This document shows positions 52,700 to 64,000 of a stretch of DNA of 64,000 nucleotides, one piece after another (positions within the stretch are counted from its first letter, which is position 1; every line of letters begins with the position of its first letter). The stretch spans positions 10,383,969 through 10,447,968 of the forward strand of contig CM055106.1 of assembly GCA_029204225.1 (NCBI GenBank). The letters are read 5' to 3'. A model generated the notes under the pieces. That model saw only the letters and a list, made by a program, of their open reading frames with translations. It had not been told where the DNA came from and did no database searches. The translations under genes and the position numbers were made by a program. Origin of the DNA: Diphasiastrum complanatum (Eukaryota; Streptophyta; Lycopodiopsida; Lycopodiales; Lycopodiaceae).

Positions 52700-54640
52700 C
52701 CCAGACTTGCTCTCTGCCTTTCAAACATTGCCTTATTTATAGGCTTTGTGAATATGTCAGCTATCATATGCTTTGTTGGAACGAACAACATCTTCAGCTT
52801 GTCTCTCTCAACCAAATCCCTGATTAGGTGATACTTAATCGCGATGTGTTTCATTCTGGAATGAAACACAAGATCTTTTGTCAAATGTATAGCAGACGTA
52901 TTATCCATGTAGAGAATCAACAACTCATCGGTGTTCTCTCCCAGTCCATCTAGAAACTGTTTGAGCCATGTCAGCTCATTAGCCATCTTGGCCGCAACAA
53001 TGTATTCTATCTCACAAGATGATTGGGCAATTATGGTCTTCTTCTTGCTGACCCAAAGAACAATTGTGTCTGCTACTATAGTACATCCTTCGGAGATGCT
53101 CTTGCAGTCATCTTTCATGGATGCCCAGCTCGCATCACTATAGGACTTCCTAAAATCCTGTTTCTCGACAGTAGCAAAGCGCGTAGTCCTTTGTATGTTG
53201 AAGGTATTGTAGGATTATCTTGGCAATTCTCTAGTGTACAGGTCCTAGATTAATATTAAATTGGATCAGTTTGAACACTGCATAGGCAATGTCCAACCTC
53301 TATTATCTGCCAAGTACATCAGAGAACCAATCAACCCTCTATAAGGCTTATTGAGCATTGCTTCATGTTCTTCTTTTCTTTTGGGATAGTCCTCTTTGGT
53401 CAGAACTATAACAGACACCTTTGCAATCTGCCATATGAAAATCATCAATGATCTTCTGAACGTACCTTGATTGGTGTTGATACAGTCTACCGTTGTCAAG
53501 GTCTCTATCAATCTACAATCCCAGGTAGCATCTTGCTTCTCCTATGTCTAATATCTCAAAGTGCTTGGAAATATCTTCCTTTACTTGTGCAATCAGCTTA
53601 TCACTTCTTGGTAGGATCAGTGTGTCATCTACATAGACACCGATGATGATGATTTCTCCATCTATGACTTTCACGTAGACGTCATAATCAGCCATTAAGG
53701 GTTGGAACCTTGTCGTCTGGTCCATACTTGTATTTGTAGATCCATTTGTATTTGACAAGCTTCCTATCGTCTGGTATGGGTTTAAGTGTCCACACCTTGT
53801 TCTGCTCCATGCAATTTATTTCTTCTTCCATAGCCTTTATCCACTTGTGCTTGTCTGGACTGTCAACAGATTCCTCATAAGTGTGTGGTTCACCACCGAA
53901 TCCACAAAACTCTTCTATAATAGAAGTTGAGTTGTCTAGTGCATACTTGACAAGTGGTCTTCTTTCTCTTGCTATCTCCTTGGAGATTATGTAGGTATCT
54001 CGACTGATTTGCCTTTGCCCTTCTGGTTGTCTGCAGAACCATTGTGCATTGTAGGCGTTCTAGGTATAGGCTACATCTTAGTTTGTTCATCATCTAAACT
54101 GTCACTGAGTTCATTGGCATATGAACATCCCAATCAAGATGTTCATGGTATGCTTCCTTTGTTTGTGTGGGCAGATCATAGTATTGCTTGTTGAGAATCT
54201 CATAACTGACTAGATCTCCATCGGCCATCGTTTTTGCTTCACCAAATTTCACATCTCTAATAGTCTTGATTTCCCTGGTCTTGGACATGTAAATCCTGTA
54301 ATATGAGGAATGTACATCATAGCCTACAAGGAAACCCTGCTCCAGTTTTTCATCTAATTTTTTTCTTTTTTGATCTGGTATGTGTGCATATGCTACACAC
54401 CCAAAGATACGTACATGAGCCAGATTGGCTTGTTACCCCACCATACTTCATGTGGAGTAGTATAGGGAATGCCAGATTTCCATGTCCTATTTTGCAAGTA
54501 GTAGCTACTACCTCATCCCATAGCCATTAGATGTCTTTGAATAGGACATCATGTATCTTGCAGCCTCCATGAGAGTTCAATTTCTCCTCTCTGCAACACC
54601 ATTGTGCTGTGGAATCTCCTACCTCATCTCACACACAAAG
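52700..54640 (-). pseudogene. decayed Copia Pol of element H (integrase, RT, RNase H)
   Basis: On the minus strand, reading leftward: integrase HNGVAERRN at about 54598 (catalytic Glu present), GYDVHSSYYRIYMSKT and REIKTIRDVKFGEA at the integrase C-terminus, then broken RT with YVDDTLILPRS (53624-53635), EILDIGEARCYLGL and LMYLADN, and RNase H in the frame 53118 to about 52700 (SKKKTIIAQSSCEIEYI, LYMDNTSAIHLTKD, SRMKHIAIKYHLIRDLV, ADIFTKPINK). Many shifts and stops. It is a Tnt1-like lineage, distinct from A, B and C. The RNase H frame reads on into the GCGGT repeat block. Confidence 0.85.
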
Positions 54641-56683
54641 TCACTTGCACCAAACAACTTTCCAACCTAGAAAGCATTTCATCATGATATTTATTCTGAC
54701 ACTTTGTCTATGCAAACTTGGTGTAAGTCCATCTTCAACCATGTTGTTTTTCTTGAAGCTAAAAAACAACTTGTACTGTTGATTTTCAATGGCTAATCAA
54801 CAACCTTGGCTTCCCAATCTTATAACAGAATCTACCACATGACAGAACATGAACTTGGATAGATTCTAGAACTTTTCTCCAACTCAAAATAGAATTGATC
54901 TCACTTAGTACCACCACATGAACAATCAACTATGACTTGGATGGTATCGAGGAATTACATGACAACCACAACAAGCAATTACTTCGATTACTCGTAAATT
55001 TGAAGTGATACTAGTTCAGATAGACAAGAAAGTTTCTACAACATAACCAAGTTACTATGACTTGAATAGAAACCAAAATAATACAACGTAGAATGTCTGC
55101 CACACAGCTTGCCACACAGCTTGCCACACCTGTCACTTGTAACAATGAACTTATCATTCACCATGATAAGAAACTATGAAAAAAATCCTTTTGAATATCA
55201 ATTTACCCATGCAACTCCATCTTAAGAGCTTGCACCTTTGTCGATTCCAACCTCGACAAAAACTTGTCAATCCTAGAACATCTAAAGTTAACCTTCCTTC
55301 AGTATGCTTGTTGGTAGCTGCTTCTGTAGCTTCAGCAATACCATGATCACCGATGTCTTCCCCTACCATCTCTTATGTTTCATGTAGAGTTTTCTTTCCC
55401 TGTGAGTTAACCCTTCCATTTTGTGATGAACCTTGTTTTGATTACTATTGTGAATCCCTTCTTTACCTTGCACATGATTGCAAACAACTCCTAGTCGTAT
55501 TGCCAATCCTTACTCCTAAGATCTTAAGCATGCATCAAGGTTCTTTCCCTTTTTAAATCTTAGTGATCTCCTACTACATGACACAGCCATTGCATCCTAG
55601 CAATCTGTGTATGTCCATGCTTCTTTGCATGTAATCCAATTACTTCCAACAATAATCGACAATTTGTAGTGATCCACTTGAGTATGCTCCAAATTTCTCT
55701 TAGAAATTTGTAACTAACCACAGCCTATAGCATGCATCCTTGCATGCAACCCAAACTATTTGGCCTTTGAAGTCTCCACTTTCGAGCTTTTGCTTGATTC
55801 GAATTTTCTGCTTGTGAATTTTGTCCTTCAGATGTTTGACCTTCCTTTAAACTCATGTCCTTTGAACTTAGCCCTGTTCAAATCTTCTTGTCCTAAATTT
55901 CACTTGATCCTTGATTTTTTACCTTGTGATCTAAGATTCCCTTGATTCTAACTTGATTCAAGCCTACTCGAACTTGAACCATCCATTTCTTAGTCTCCAT
56001 AGAACTATCTCCAGTGCTCTGCCTGTTTCCAGCGATAAAGTACTACAGTAGACAATGCATTGTCAAAAGTGAGCAGGTCTACAATTCTAACAACAACGAA
56101 CATGTTTGCAGTTTCAGCGAACAATGTTGTAGCAGCGATTCAGTCACTCAGGAAATAGTTTAGTAGCAATCTAATCCTAGTGACCAGGCATCGATCTGTT
56201 GGCAATAGAATCTAATACAGCTAGCATTCCAGCTCATCCATGATCTGATTCTAGCGATCCAACTCTCAGGTGTTAAGTAGCGATCCAACATGTAGCCAAC
56301 CAGTGATCTGTCTTCAACACTTGTGCCCTGCAATTTGCAATAGATCTGTCCAGCCCAACCTATAGGTTTCCTCCGACGATCCAATCTTCTCCTAAAAGAT
56401 TCTCGTTGTGATAACAACATTGTCTTCACGCTTTGTTGTCCTATAACAACTTGAAATTTGAGGAAGATTCCATAATCTCCTCTTACAGCTGAACTCTTTT
56501 CCCTTGTACACCAGATCTTCTCCCACAAAGCTGCCACTATTGTAGTTGAAGATCAAACTTGAGAGCTGGCTAGGGACACCACCTGTACCCTTTTTTCTCC
56601 TTGAAGATGATGGCCAAATCAATTCCTTGTGAATTGATTCCATCCATTGGAATACCTCCTTGTTCTCTCAAATCTTGAACCTT
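54641..56683 (-). other. unrecognised 5' part of element H, between primer binding site and integrase
   Basis: About 2 kb where gag and protease would be expected on the minus strand, but no zinc knuckle or protease motif can be read; frames are short. Between 56030 and 56400 the words agcgatc and caatct(a/g)atc recur in a loose pattern. It is probably leader plus heavily decayed gag. Confidence 0.4.
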
Positions 56684-56695
56684 GCTCTGATACCA
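56684..56695 (-). other. primer binding site of element H
   Basis: Plus-strand gctctgatacca followed directly by tgttagaaaactgac, the inferred LTR edge. It proves that a minus-strand LTR element starts here. Confidence 0.88.
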
Positions 56696-57400
56696 TGTTA
56701 GAAAACTGACTTGATCATACAAGTAACCCAAGACAAGATTCCTATTGTTGTTAGACAATAGTCATATACATGAGAGAGAACACTAATGATGAAGAGACAT
56801 ACTCCAACTATGTCCCATTACAAATGAGGTAGGGTGCCCATCATACTTGTAGACTTTGGTCTATGTCGAAAAGCAAAAAGCAAAAAGAAAAAGCAAAAGC
56901 AGAAGCAACCTAAAAGCAATTGCCTAATTAATGTCTCTATATATGGTAAAAGCACCAACACCTATCTATAGCAAAACTTGTCTAACTATAGTCTAACTTG
57001 ACTTTTACTAAATATAGGTAAGGGCCCCTGGAATTAGCACGCAGGCATGGCCCAAAAATCCTAGTTAACCTAGATGATAACATTAGGGATACTAATGTAA
57101 ACATTAACTCTAACAGTCCTTCGGTTAGGCCACTTCCCAATCTGACCGTAGGCTGGACTCTTACGATGCGGTTGCGGTGCCTCGGGGGTAATGTTGACCG
57201 CAAGTAATGACTTGCAGTGGTCTTTTGGTTTGTTCACTTTGTAACTTGAGAACGTATGTAACCGCATTTTGCGGTTCTTGCGGTGTGGTAGGCGGAGCCT
57301 TGCCAGTATCCTGGTAGTATGTGGTGCATTACGGTTTTGACCACGATCGTAGGCTAGACTCCTGCGGTGCCTTTGCGGTGTGATTGCGGCCAAAGCCTGT
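56696..57400 (-). repeat. 5' LTR of element H
   Basis: Starts tgttagaaaactgac next to the primer binding site. The right limit is uncertain: it should include the GCGGT-rich part (57165-57400) if the block at 52270-52690 is its partner. An aaagcaaaaagcaaaaagaa run lies near 56872. Confidence 0.55.
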
Positions 57401-59039
57401 TGGGCTTTTGCGTGTATTTATGCAGACTGGTGACAAGATACAAAGGCTTTGACATTAGAAACCTTCAATTTCTTCAAGGTCCACCACTTTCGCTTTTGTA
57501 CCCCTACAAAATAGGACACGTGTTGAACTTTGATTGAGCTAGAAGTCCTGACCCAAATACCTATGCCTAATGATGCTTTTGATTTGTACAAGTCATGAGG
57601 AGATTGAAGCCCAACTTCATGATGACACTTGGCATGCTTCTACATGACTAGATTTCAATGTCTAGTTTCACATAGCTTTGTAAAACAAGCTATTCTATGG
57701 CATAAATTAACTAATGCAAATAGGCCTCCTACTCACATGTGGGAACATGCTCCACACATGTGTTATTTACATATGTACATCAAAATGTAAAATCATCAAG
57801 CTAAATTTTGCATAATTTTCACATGAACTCCAACACATTGCTATTGATATGACGTAATATGAAATCACAAATTAATTGCACACTAAAACTTTAGCAAGGA
57901 AGTTGCTATATCTTTATTGGTTCAAGAGTTAAAACAATTACCGCACTAAACACTCAGTGAAAATTAAATGATTTAAATTGAAGCATTTTTGCTACCATGA
58001 AAAATATAGAAGTGGTCCTACAAAAGTATCAACATTGTTGTCAAACCAAAAGAAATCAAAAGTTTGCCTTGATAGAAAGAATAGCCTTCACAACAAAGGA
58101 CAATATCGAGCTATTTGAGAAAGAAAACATCAAAATGATTGTCAAACATGTACCTAAAGAACATTCACAAAAAAAATAAAAAAAAATAAAGAGAGATTTG
58201 ACTGCCATATTCATATTGTCAAAAATTGCTCCTTAGGTATAATCAACCCTCTTGCACATATATATGCATAAACTGGTTGTAAATCATGTAGAATTTGTGT
58301 TTGGTAGAAGCTTATTTAAGGTAAATCATACTTCTAATTAAGTTTTGAAGACTCTCATTGCAAATAATAACCATGTTGACTTTATGCAATGAGCATTTCA
58401 CAACACCTTAAGAGTTGTTGCGCATTGACATTCAAGTAGTCCAAATTGTGGAAGCCCGCTAAGGTAGTGTTGAGCTTCCTGACATGTAAACACGTGAAAG
58501 TGCTTTTCTAGCCTGCACATTGTAAGTGACAAAAAGTTAATATGAAGCACTACTTGGGCATTTGCTTGTGTATGCATAAATTGTGGAAGTTATAGTCACA
58601 TATAGAGTACACAAGTATGTTATAGATCAAAGAGCTAACAATCACCATAGCTTGGATATCAATGAGCTTCAACTGAATATAGAACTCCAAAAGTCAACTT
58701 ATTTACATGAACTAGAAAAGAAGTACATATAGCCCATGATATTTTTGGGGGATACCACTATATGGTGCAACAGTCTCCATTATGGGACAATTGTCCCAAG
58801 TTGTAGAACCTACATGTCATTAACGTGGCAAAAAGTATAGTGACATGTATAGATAATAATAATCATAAAACTATTAATTATCGTATGCCAAGTGGAAAGT
58901 CAAATTCTAAGTTTTTTCCAAGACTCAGATTTATCTAGGATTAATTTTTTTTTGTAAAAGTATTAGCTAGTTAATTTCTCTAAATAAAAGCATTTCTTTA
59001 ATGAAATGATACTTAATCTTTGTATGCTTAGTGCATGCA
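57401..59039. other. unrecognised AT-rich sequence with an LTR-like palindrome module
   Basis: No gene. At 57732-57762 cacatgtgggaacatgctcc followed by acacatgtg matches the double palindrome module of the C and J LTRs with its CpGs turned to TpG, so an old LTR fragment of that kind lies around 57600-57830. The frame at 57997-58179 has no recognisable motif. Confidence 0.45.
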
Positions 59040-60120
59040 TGGAATATAGAATTCTTCGCTAGTTGTATGCCACCTTGACTTACTCCTAATTATTGCAGGC
59101 TTATCCTATGTGAACCCAATGTCCTCTATTACCCTACGTAGCCATATAACCTCATGCGTTGTTGAGTATATCGCTTTGTATTTGGTTTCAGTAATAGATA
59201 GGACAATTATCTCTTGCTACTTGCTTGACTACAAGAAGCTACCATTTCCATTGTGAAAGAAATAACATGTAGTAGACTTTCTATCTATATTCTTAGCCTA
59301 ATTTGCATCTACAAATCCTTATAGCATCAACATATTCCATTGTCTCCCATAATCCAAGCCATATGTTGTTGTGTCTTTCACATAGAGAAGGAGATTCTCT
59401 TTGTTGCCTTCCAATGTATTTCTCTCAGAATTGTCCAAAAGTAGCTTACTAGACTAACAACATAATTGAAATCAAAGCGTGTGGTAGTGAGGTAGATTAA
59501 GCAAGCAACCAAAATTCCCCACTTCAATTGGTGAAGAAATTGGTTTGCAATCACTCATTTTGATTTACTTGAAAATTTCAAGACACACGTTGTGTATGTT
59601 GGTGCAATGCCATCCTTCTTCTACTAAACCTATGTGCCTAGATAGTTATGCATAAGACCTAGGTCTGTCACGTCAAAGTGGGTACAAATCTCTCTTTAAA
59701 GCATCAATGTTTCACATTGTTGTTTGTAATTACCACACATCACATCTGAATGATACTAGGATCATGAAAAAAGAAATAAAGGTTAAAGACTTGATAGATA
59801 CATAAAAAGCCCTTCAATGGAAGATACTCATCAAAATGGCTATACCATTATAGAGATAGTTGTTTCAATCCATATAAATCTTTCTTCGATTTTCATACCT
59901 TGTCTTCTTGACTTTGTCTTGGTTATAGTATCTAGACCTCATCTTCAAGTCCTCCATTAAGAAATGTTGGATGTACATACATTTGGTGTAGGCTCCATCC
60001 AAACGTTGCCACAAATGCAATAACCATGCAAGCCTTGTCTTTTGTTGGGCGAAAGTCCCACCTGCACTACACTTGGTTTTGAGTACTCACTTATTGCCAA
60101 TGGACTTCTTATCCTCAAGA
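59040..60120 (-). pseudogene. deeply decayed Copia RT/RNase H remnant O
   Basis: On the minus strand EIIVLSITETKYKAIYSTTH then EVIWLRRVIEDIGF (59140-59215) is a Copia RNase H segment. Around 59900-60000 there are traces of the RT AFLNG-like region. Frames are broken every few dozen codons. Its age is clearly greater than that of H. It lies downstream, in its own orientation, of gag fragment P, so O and P may be one element with protease and integrase deleted. Confidence 0.6.
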
Positions 60121-60720
60121 AGGTCAACTACCTCTTACATGCCATGATACTCGTGATTTAGATGGAGCACATCCATCCGCTTGATGAGCTCCTTGCCGGC
60201 TTGATTCTGTCTTTTACCTTTGAACTGCTAGATCTTGCTGTCGAATTTGTTGCTCTGCATTTTGTCTTTGTAAGAAGCATGAATTTTTTATTGGACATTT
60301 TGTATTTGGATGATCATCAAAGCAGTAGGTACATTGGTCCTTCTCACTTGCCTCTGTTGCACTCCCACATGATTCATAGCCTTCATCTCTTGTCTGCTTG
60401 AACTTTCAGATTTTTCAGATTTTCCATCTGATATTGTTACATGAGTGATTTAATCTCTTTCTTAAGATAAGATTTTCCATAATGACCGCATCTTGAAAAA
60501 TTTGTGTCAATAAAGTGTAGGATGCGAACTTCTTTATACCAGACTTGATCTTGTCAAGTAATCTGATATAGTAGCTCTACATTATGGTCTCTGGGCTCAG
60601 TAGATCATTGTCTTTCACCAGATTGTATAGTCATCTGGTGTATTGCCAAACTTTCTCATCAGGAAACATCTAAATTGAAGCTAATCTGACAAACTCGGTA
60701 GTCATGGCTGGAATGCAGTG
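60121..60720 (-). pseudogene. Gag remnant P with the same knuckle type as N
   Basis: Minus-strand reading gives EKDQCTYCFDDHPNTKCPIK at about 60275-60340, the same C-x2-C-x3-H-x4-C knuckle with CPIKNS context as in N (CTFCFGDHPRTRCPIKNS). It is followed by a Gln-rich tail. Upstream (60340-60720) is gag-like but broken by stops. Confidence 0.55.
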
Positions 60721-60779
60721 TAGTCTTGATGTAAGAAATTGCTTCAAGGGTTGCACACAACTGTAGTGTTCCACTTTTG

Positions 60780-60815
60780 TTTGTTTGTTTGTTTGTTTTT
60801 TTATTTTTTAATGAT
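60780..60815. repeat. (TTTG)n and T-rich low-complexity run
   Basis: gtttgtttgtttgttttttt pattern; simple repeat. Confidence 0.8.
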
Positions 60816-60893
60816 AAAAAATAAATAATTGATCAGTATGGATGAGGAAATTATGAACAACTCAAAAAACAAAAAGTGGAGTAATAGATGGAT

Positions 60894-61091
60894 GTAGCAG
60901 ATGGACCCAAGAGATGAAGATAACAGATGAACAAGATGAAGGCTATATGAAATGGAGATGGTAAAAAAGTGAACATTGTGACGGTGTAAATGGTAGCAGA
61001 TGGATCCAAGAGATGGATATAACAGATGAACAAGATGAAGGTTATATGAAATGGAGATGGCAAAAAAGTGAACATTATGGCGGTGTAAATG
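60894..61091. repeat. two-copy 99-bp tandem repeat
   Basis: Units start at gtagcagatgga 60894 and 60993, and the third start word gtagcg at 61092 ends the array. The copies differ at about ten positions. Confidence 0.9.
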
Positions 61092-61224
61092 GTAGCGTTG
61101 GCCCCCAACACTAAACTATATGACTTCTATAGGATCAAACAAGTATTTCGGAAGTCAATTCAGTAGCAATTGCAATAATTTTTTTAAAAAAAAATTAAAT
61201 TTGTAAGAATATTTTTTTTTGAGC

Positions 61225-61980
61225 AGTGGGCGAGTAATGGCGAGTAATAGACACTCGTAATCAACTTTACTCGCCGAGTTGTCCTCTGATAGAATCCACC
61301 ATGTACTTCCTACTGAAATGTGGTGAGTAAAAAATAACAAGCAAAAGAAAAGATATTCAAATTGACGACTAATACAAGAGTTGTGGGTGAAGTGGTGAGT
61401 AATTACAGTGGATGGTTGGCGAGAAATGACTGATGGTGAGTAATGGAGGTCAACGAGGCAAGAAATCAGATCTTTATTCGCTAGTCTACTAGATAGTAGA
61501 TCCAGCATTGTACTAGATATTGTATGAACGACAAGTAATGATACTCAAAAAATGCGAGAAATCTTAGTTGGCAAATAATAGAAAAAGACTAGAAAATTAA
61601 AAAGGGTGAGAAATTCAAATTGGCAAGTAATCAGCTAATTATTCGTCGAGCTGCAAGATGCTAGATATGAGGCCTCTAAGCACTCTATGAAGATGGCGAG
61701 TAAATTAAGTGGACAAAAATTAGAAAAAAAAATCAAATTGGTGAGTAATTGGCTCATTACTCGTCGAGCTGTCTAGAGAGATCTGTCTGTGCAGAGAGCT
61801 CTGTAAAATGGGAGAGTAAAGAAAATGACAAAAACTCATGATTTTTCAATCGACAAGTAACTTGCTATCTGGAAAAGTGGCGAGAAATAAAACCAATAGA
61901 AAAGTGGAAAAAATACAGTAGGGCAAATAATAAACTTGTCAAAAGAGAAAATAACAGAAAAATACAAACAAAAAATCCAC
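61225..61980. repeat. GAGTAAT-rich field with inverted copies
   Basis: ggcgagtaat, ggtgagtaat, ggcaagtaat and ggcgagaaat recur more than a dozen times. Complementary attactcgtcgagctg occurs at about 61757 and attattcgtcgagctg at about 61637. In places the two face each other, as in gtgagtaat-tggc-tcattactc near 61741. No coding sense. I know no element with this pattern. Confidence 0.6.
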
Positions 61981-62874
<894 letters not shown>

Positions 62875-64000
62875 CTAATATTTTTGACTCTGTACTCTGT
62901 TTATGTAGTGTTTGGGTGATATTGCAGGAGCCTCTTGCCATATTTTTGAATATTCCATGTTGTCTCCAGATCGGACAACACTTCCACATAAGATGATGTC
63001 ATCTACATAGATGATGAGAATGACAAGATCACTATTTACAAACTTTATGCACATAGATGGATCATAGTCACTTAGAACAAATGCAAGTGAGATGAGATAT
63101 GAGTTGAGCCTTGCATACCATGATATTGGAGCTTGGTTTGAGCCCATATAAGCTTTTGAAGAGTAGTCAAACCTTGGATTCTTCACCTTGCTTGATAAAG
63201 CCTTGTGGTTGCTCCATATATATCTCCTCCTCAAGATATCCATTAAGAAAAGCATTAGAAAAATCAAGTTGGAACATCTTTCACTTGAAGTAGCATGCAA
63301 TAGAGATGATGTTTCTTATAGTCACCATCTTTGCAATGGGTGCAAAGTTGTCTTCATAGTCAAGTCCTTGGATTTGAGCACATCCTCTTGCACAAAGCCT
63401 TGCCTTGATCTTGTTGATAGGACCATCATTGTTGTACTTGATTCTAAACACCCACTTGCATCCAATAATGTGCTGGTTGGTAGGTGAATCCACTAGCTCC
63501 CAAGTGTTGTTGGTATTCAAAACATCATACTCCTTTGCCATAGCTTTCATACCACTCTTTTGATTGGAGTGCATCTTGGACACTTTTAGGCTCTTTCATG
63601 AGAGATAAAAATGCATAATTGGTGGATTCTTCAACATCTACTTACTTGCCTTTGTCCACATAAGAGAGCCTCTTGGGCTCATACCTATCTCTCATGGATA
63701 TTCTGCTTGAAGGTGCTCCCCCTCAAGCCTCGACCCCATCATATCTTGGTTTTCTTCAATATTGATCTCGGCTCCATCCAAAATGATCTTTTGGTCTTCA
63801 TGAAAATCACATCTCTACTTTCAATAACTTTGTTAGTAGAGAGTATAGGAAACCTCTATAAGCTTTATTTATAGATGAATATCCAATCATAACACCTTTG
63901 ATGGAGCTAGGATCATCTTCTTCCTAGTCTCCAAAGACACATGAACAAAGCAAATACATCCAAAGATTCTAAGGTGATCAACCTTAGGCTTTCTCTTTAT
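62875..64000 (-). pseudogene. Copia Pol fragment Q (integrase C-terminus and RT), running off the window
   Basis: Minus strand. At 63583-63281: MKAMAKEYDVLNTNNTWELV, IGCKWVFRIKYNNDGPINK, ARLCARGCAQIQGLDYEDNF, APIAKMVTIRNIISIACYFK (RT fingers and palm). Then after a shift the AFLNG region is LMLFLMDILRRRYIW. The frame 63300-62875 has APISWYARLNSYLISLAFVL, SDYDPSMCIKF and YVDDIILCGS (62998-63009, both Asp present). Past YVDD the sequence departs from RT, so the RT tail and RNase H are deleted. To the right 63600-64000 keeps traces of the linker and of the integrase end. Nearest to E among the local elements. Confidence 0.82.

Noticed and set aside
57997-58179. 60-codon Lys-rich frame
   Set aside because: Short, AT-driven composition, no recognisable family.

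Overview
The window is nuclear DNA of a land plant with a large, retrotransposon-rich, AT-rich genome. Evidence is the succession of Ty1/Copia and Ty3/Gypsy LTR retroelements, priming by initiator-methionine tRNA (TGGTATCAGAGC), tRNA-derived short elements, satellites and microsatellites, and the lack of any host gene I can recognise. The species cannot be fixed from the sequence; a fern, lycophyte or gymnosperm is possible but unproven. Element letters (A to Q) are mine.

Left part (1-23.6 kb) is a nested stack. The tail of a degenerate Copia-like element J (1-3712, 3' LTR 2884-3712) lies in a Copia integrase remnant K (3713-3997). K abuts an older Copia gag-protease-integrase remnant L (3998-4030 and 22646-23645). 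L is split by Copia element A (4031-22645, minus strand, 655-bp LTRs, target duplication gaaac). A is itself split by two complete minus-strand Copia elements: B (7952-13812, 653-bp LTRs, duplication caaag) and C (15519-21831, 862-bp LTRs, duplication aaata). Each pair of LTRs is almost or fully identical (A 4 differences, C 1, B 0), so all three are very young, in the order the nesting requires. B and C each carry one uninterrupted gag-pol frame (1316 and 1326 codons), but B has YVHD in place of the RT YVDD.

Middle part (23.6-45.3 kb): unrecognised sequence carrying an ultra-short (about 85 bp) tRNA-derived SINE-like element, once alone with a 15-bp target duplication (24908-25022) and once as a four-unit tandem array at one target (26336-26749). 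Then come a truncated minus-strand Copia (D, 27885-28890) and a decayed plus-strand Gypsy element (M, PBS 29567, pol to about 35740). A diverged repeat field built on a GATGGGTCTCCACC-like motif and an approximately 730-bp tandem duplication follow. The second copy of that duplication is interrupted by an older complete Copia element E (37508-43636).

Right part (45.3-64 kb): Copia remnants F and G (G is inserted in F), a 150-bp satellite (49048-49990), a gag remnant N with an unusual zinc knuckle, a decayed minus-strand Copia H (about 52270-57400, PBS 56684), deeply decayed minus-strand remnants O and P, short tandem repeats, a GAGTAAT-rich field, a long compound (GT)n(GA)n microsatellite, and a minus-strand Copia fragment Q running off the window end.

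Coding parts are gag (capsid and zinc knuckle), aspartic protease, integrase, reverse transcriptase and RNase H; LTRs supply promoters and polyadenylation signals; PBS and polypurine tracts prime the two DNA strands. A recurring perfect palindrome CACACGTGTG (15 copies, in LTRs and leaders of otherwise different families) is the most striking non-coding signal.
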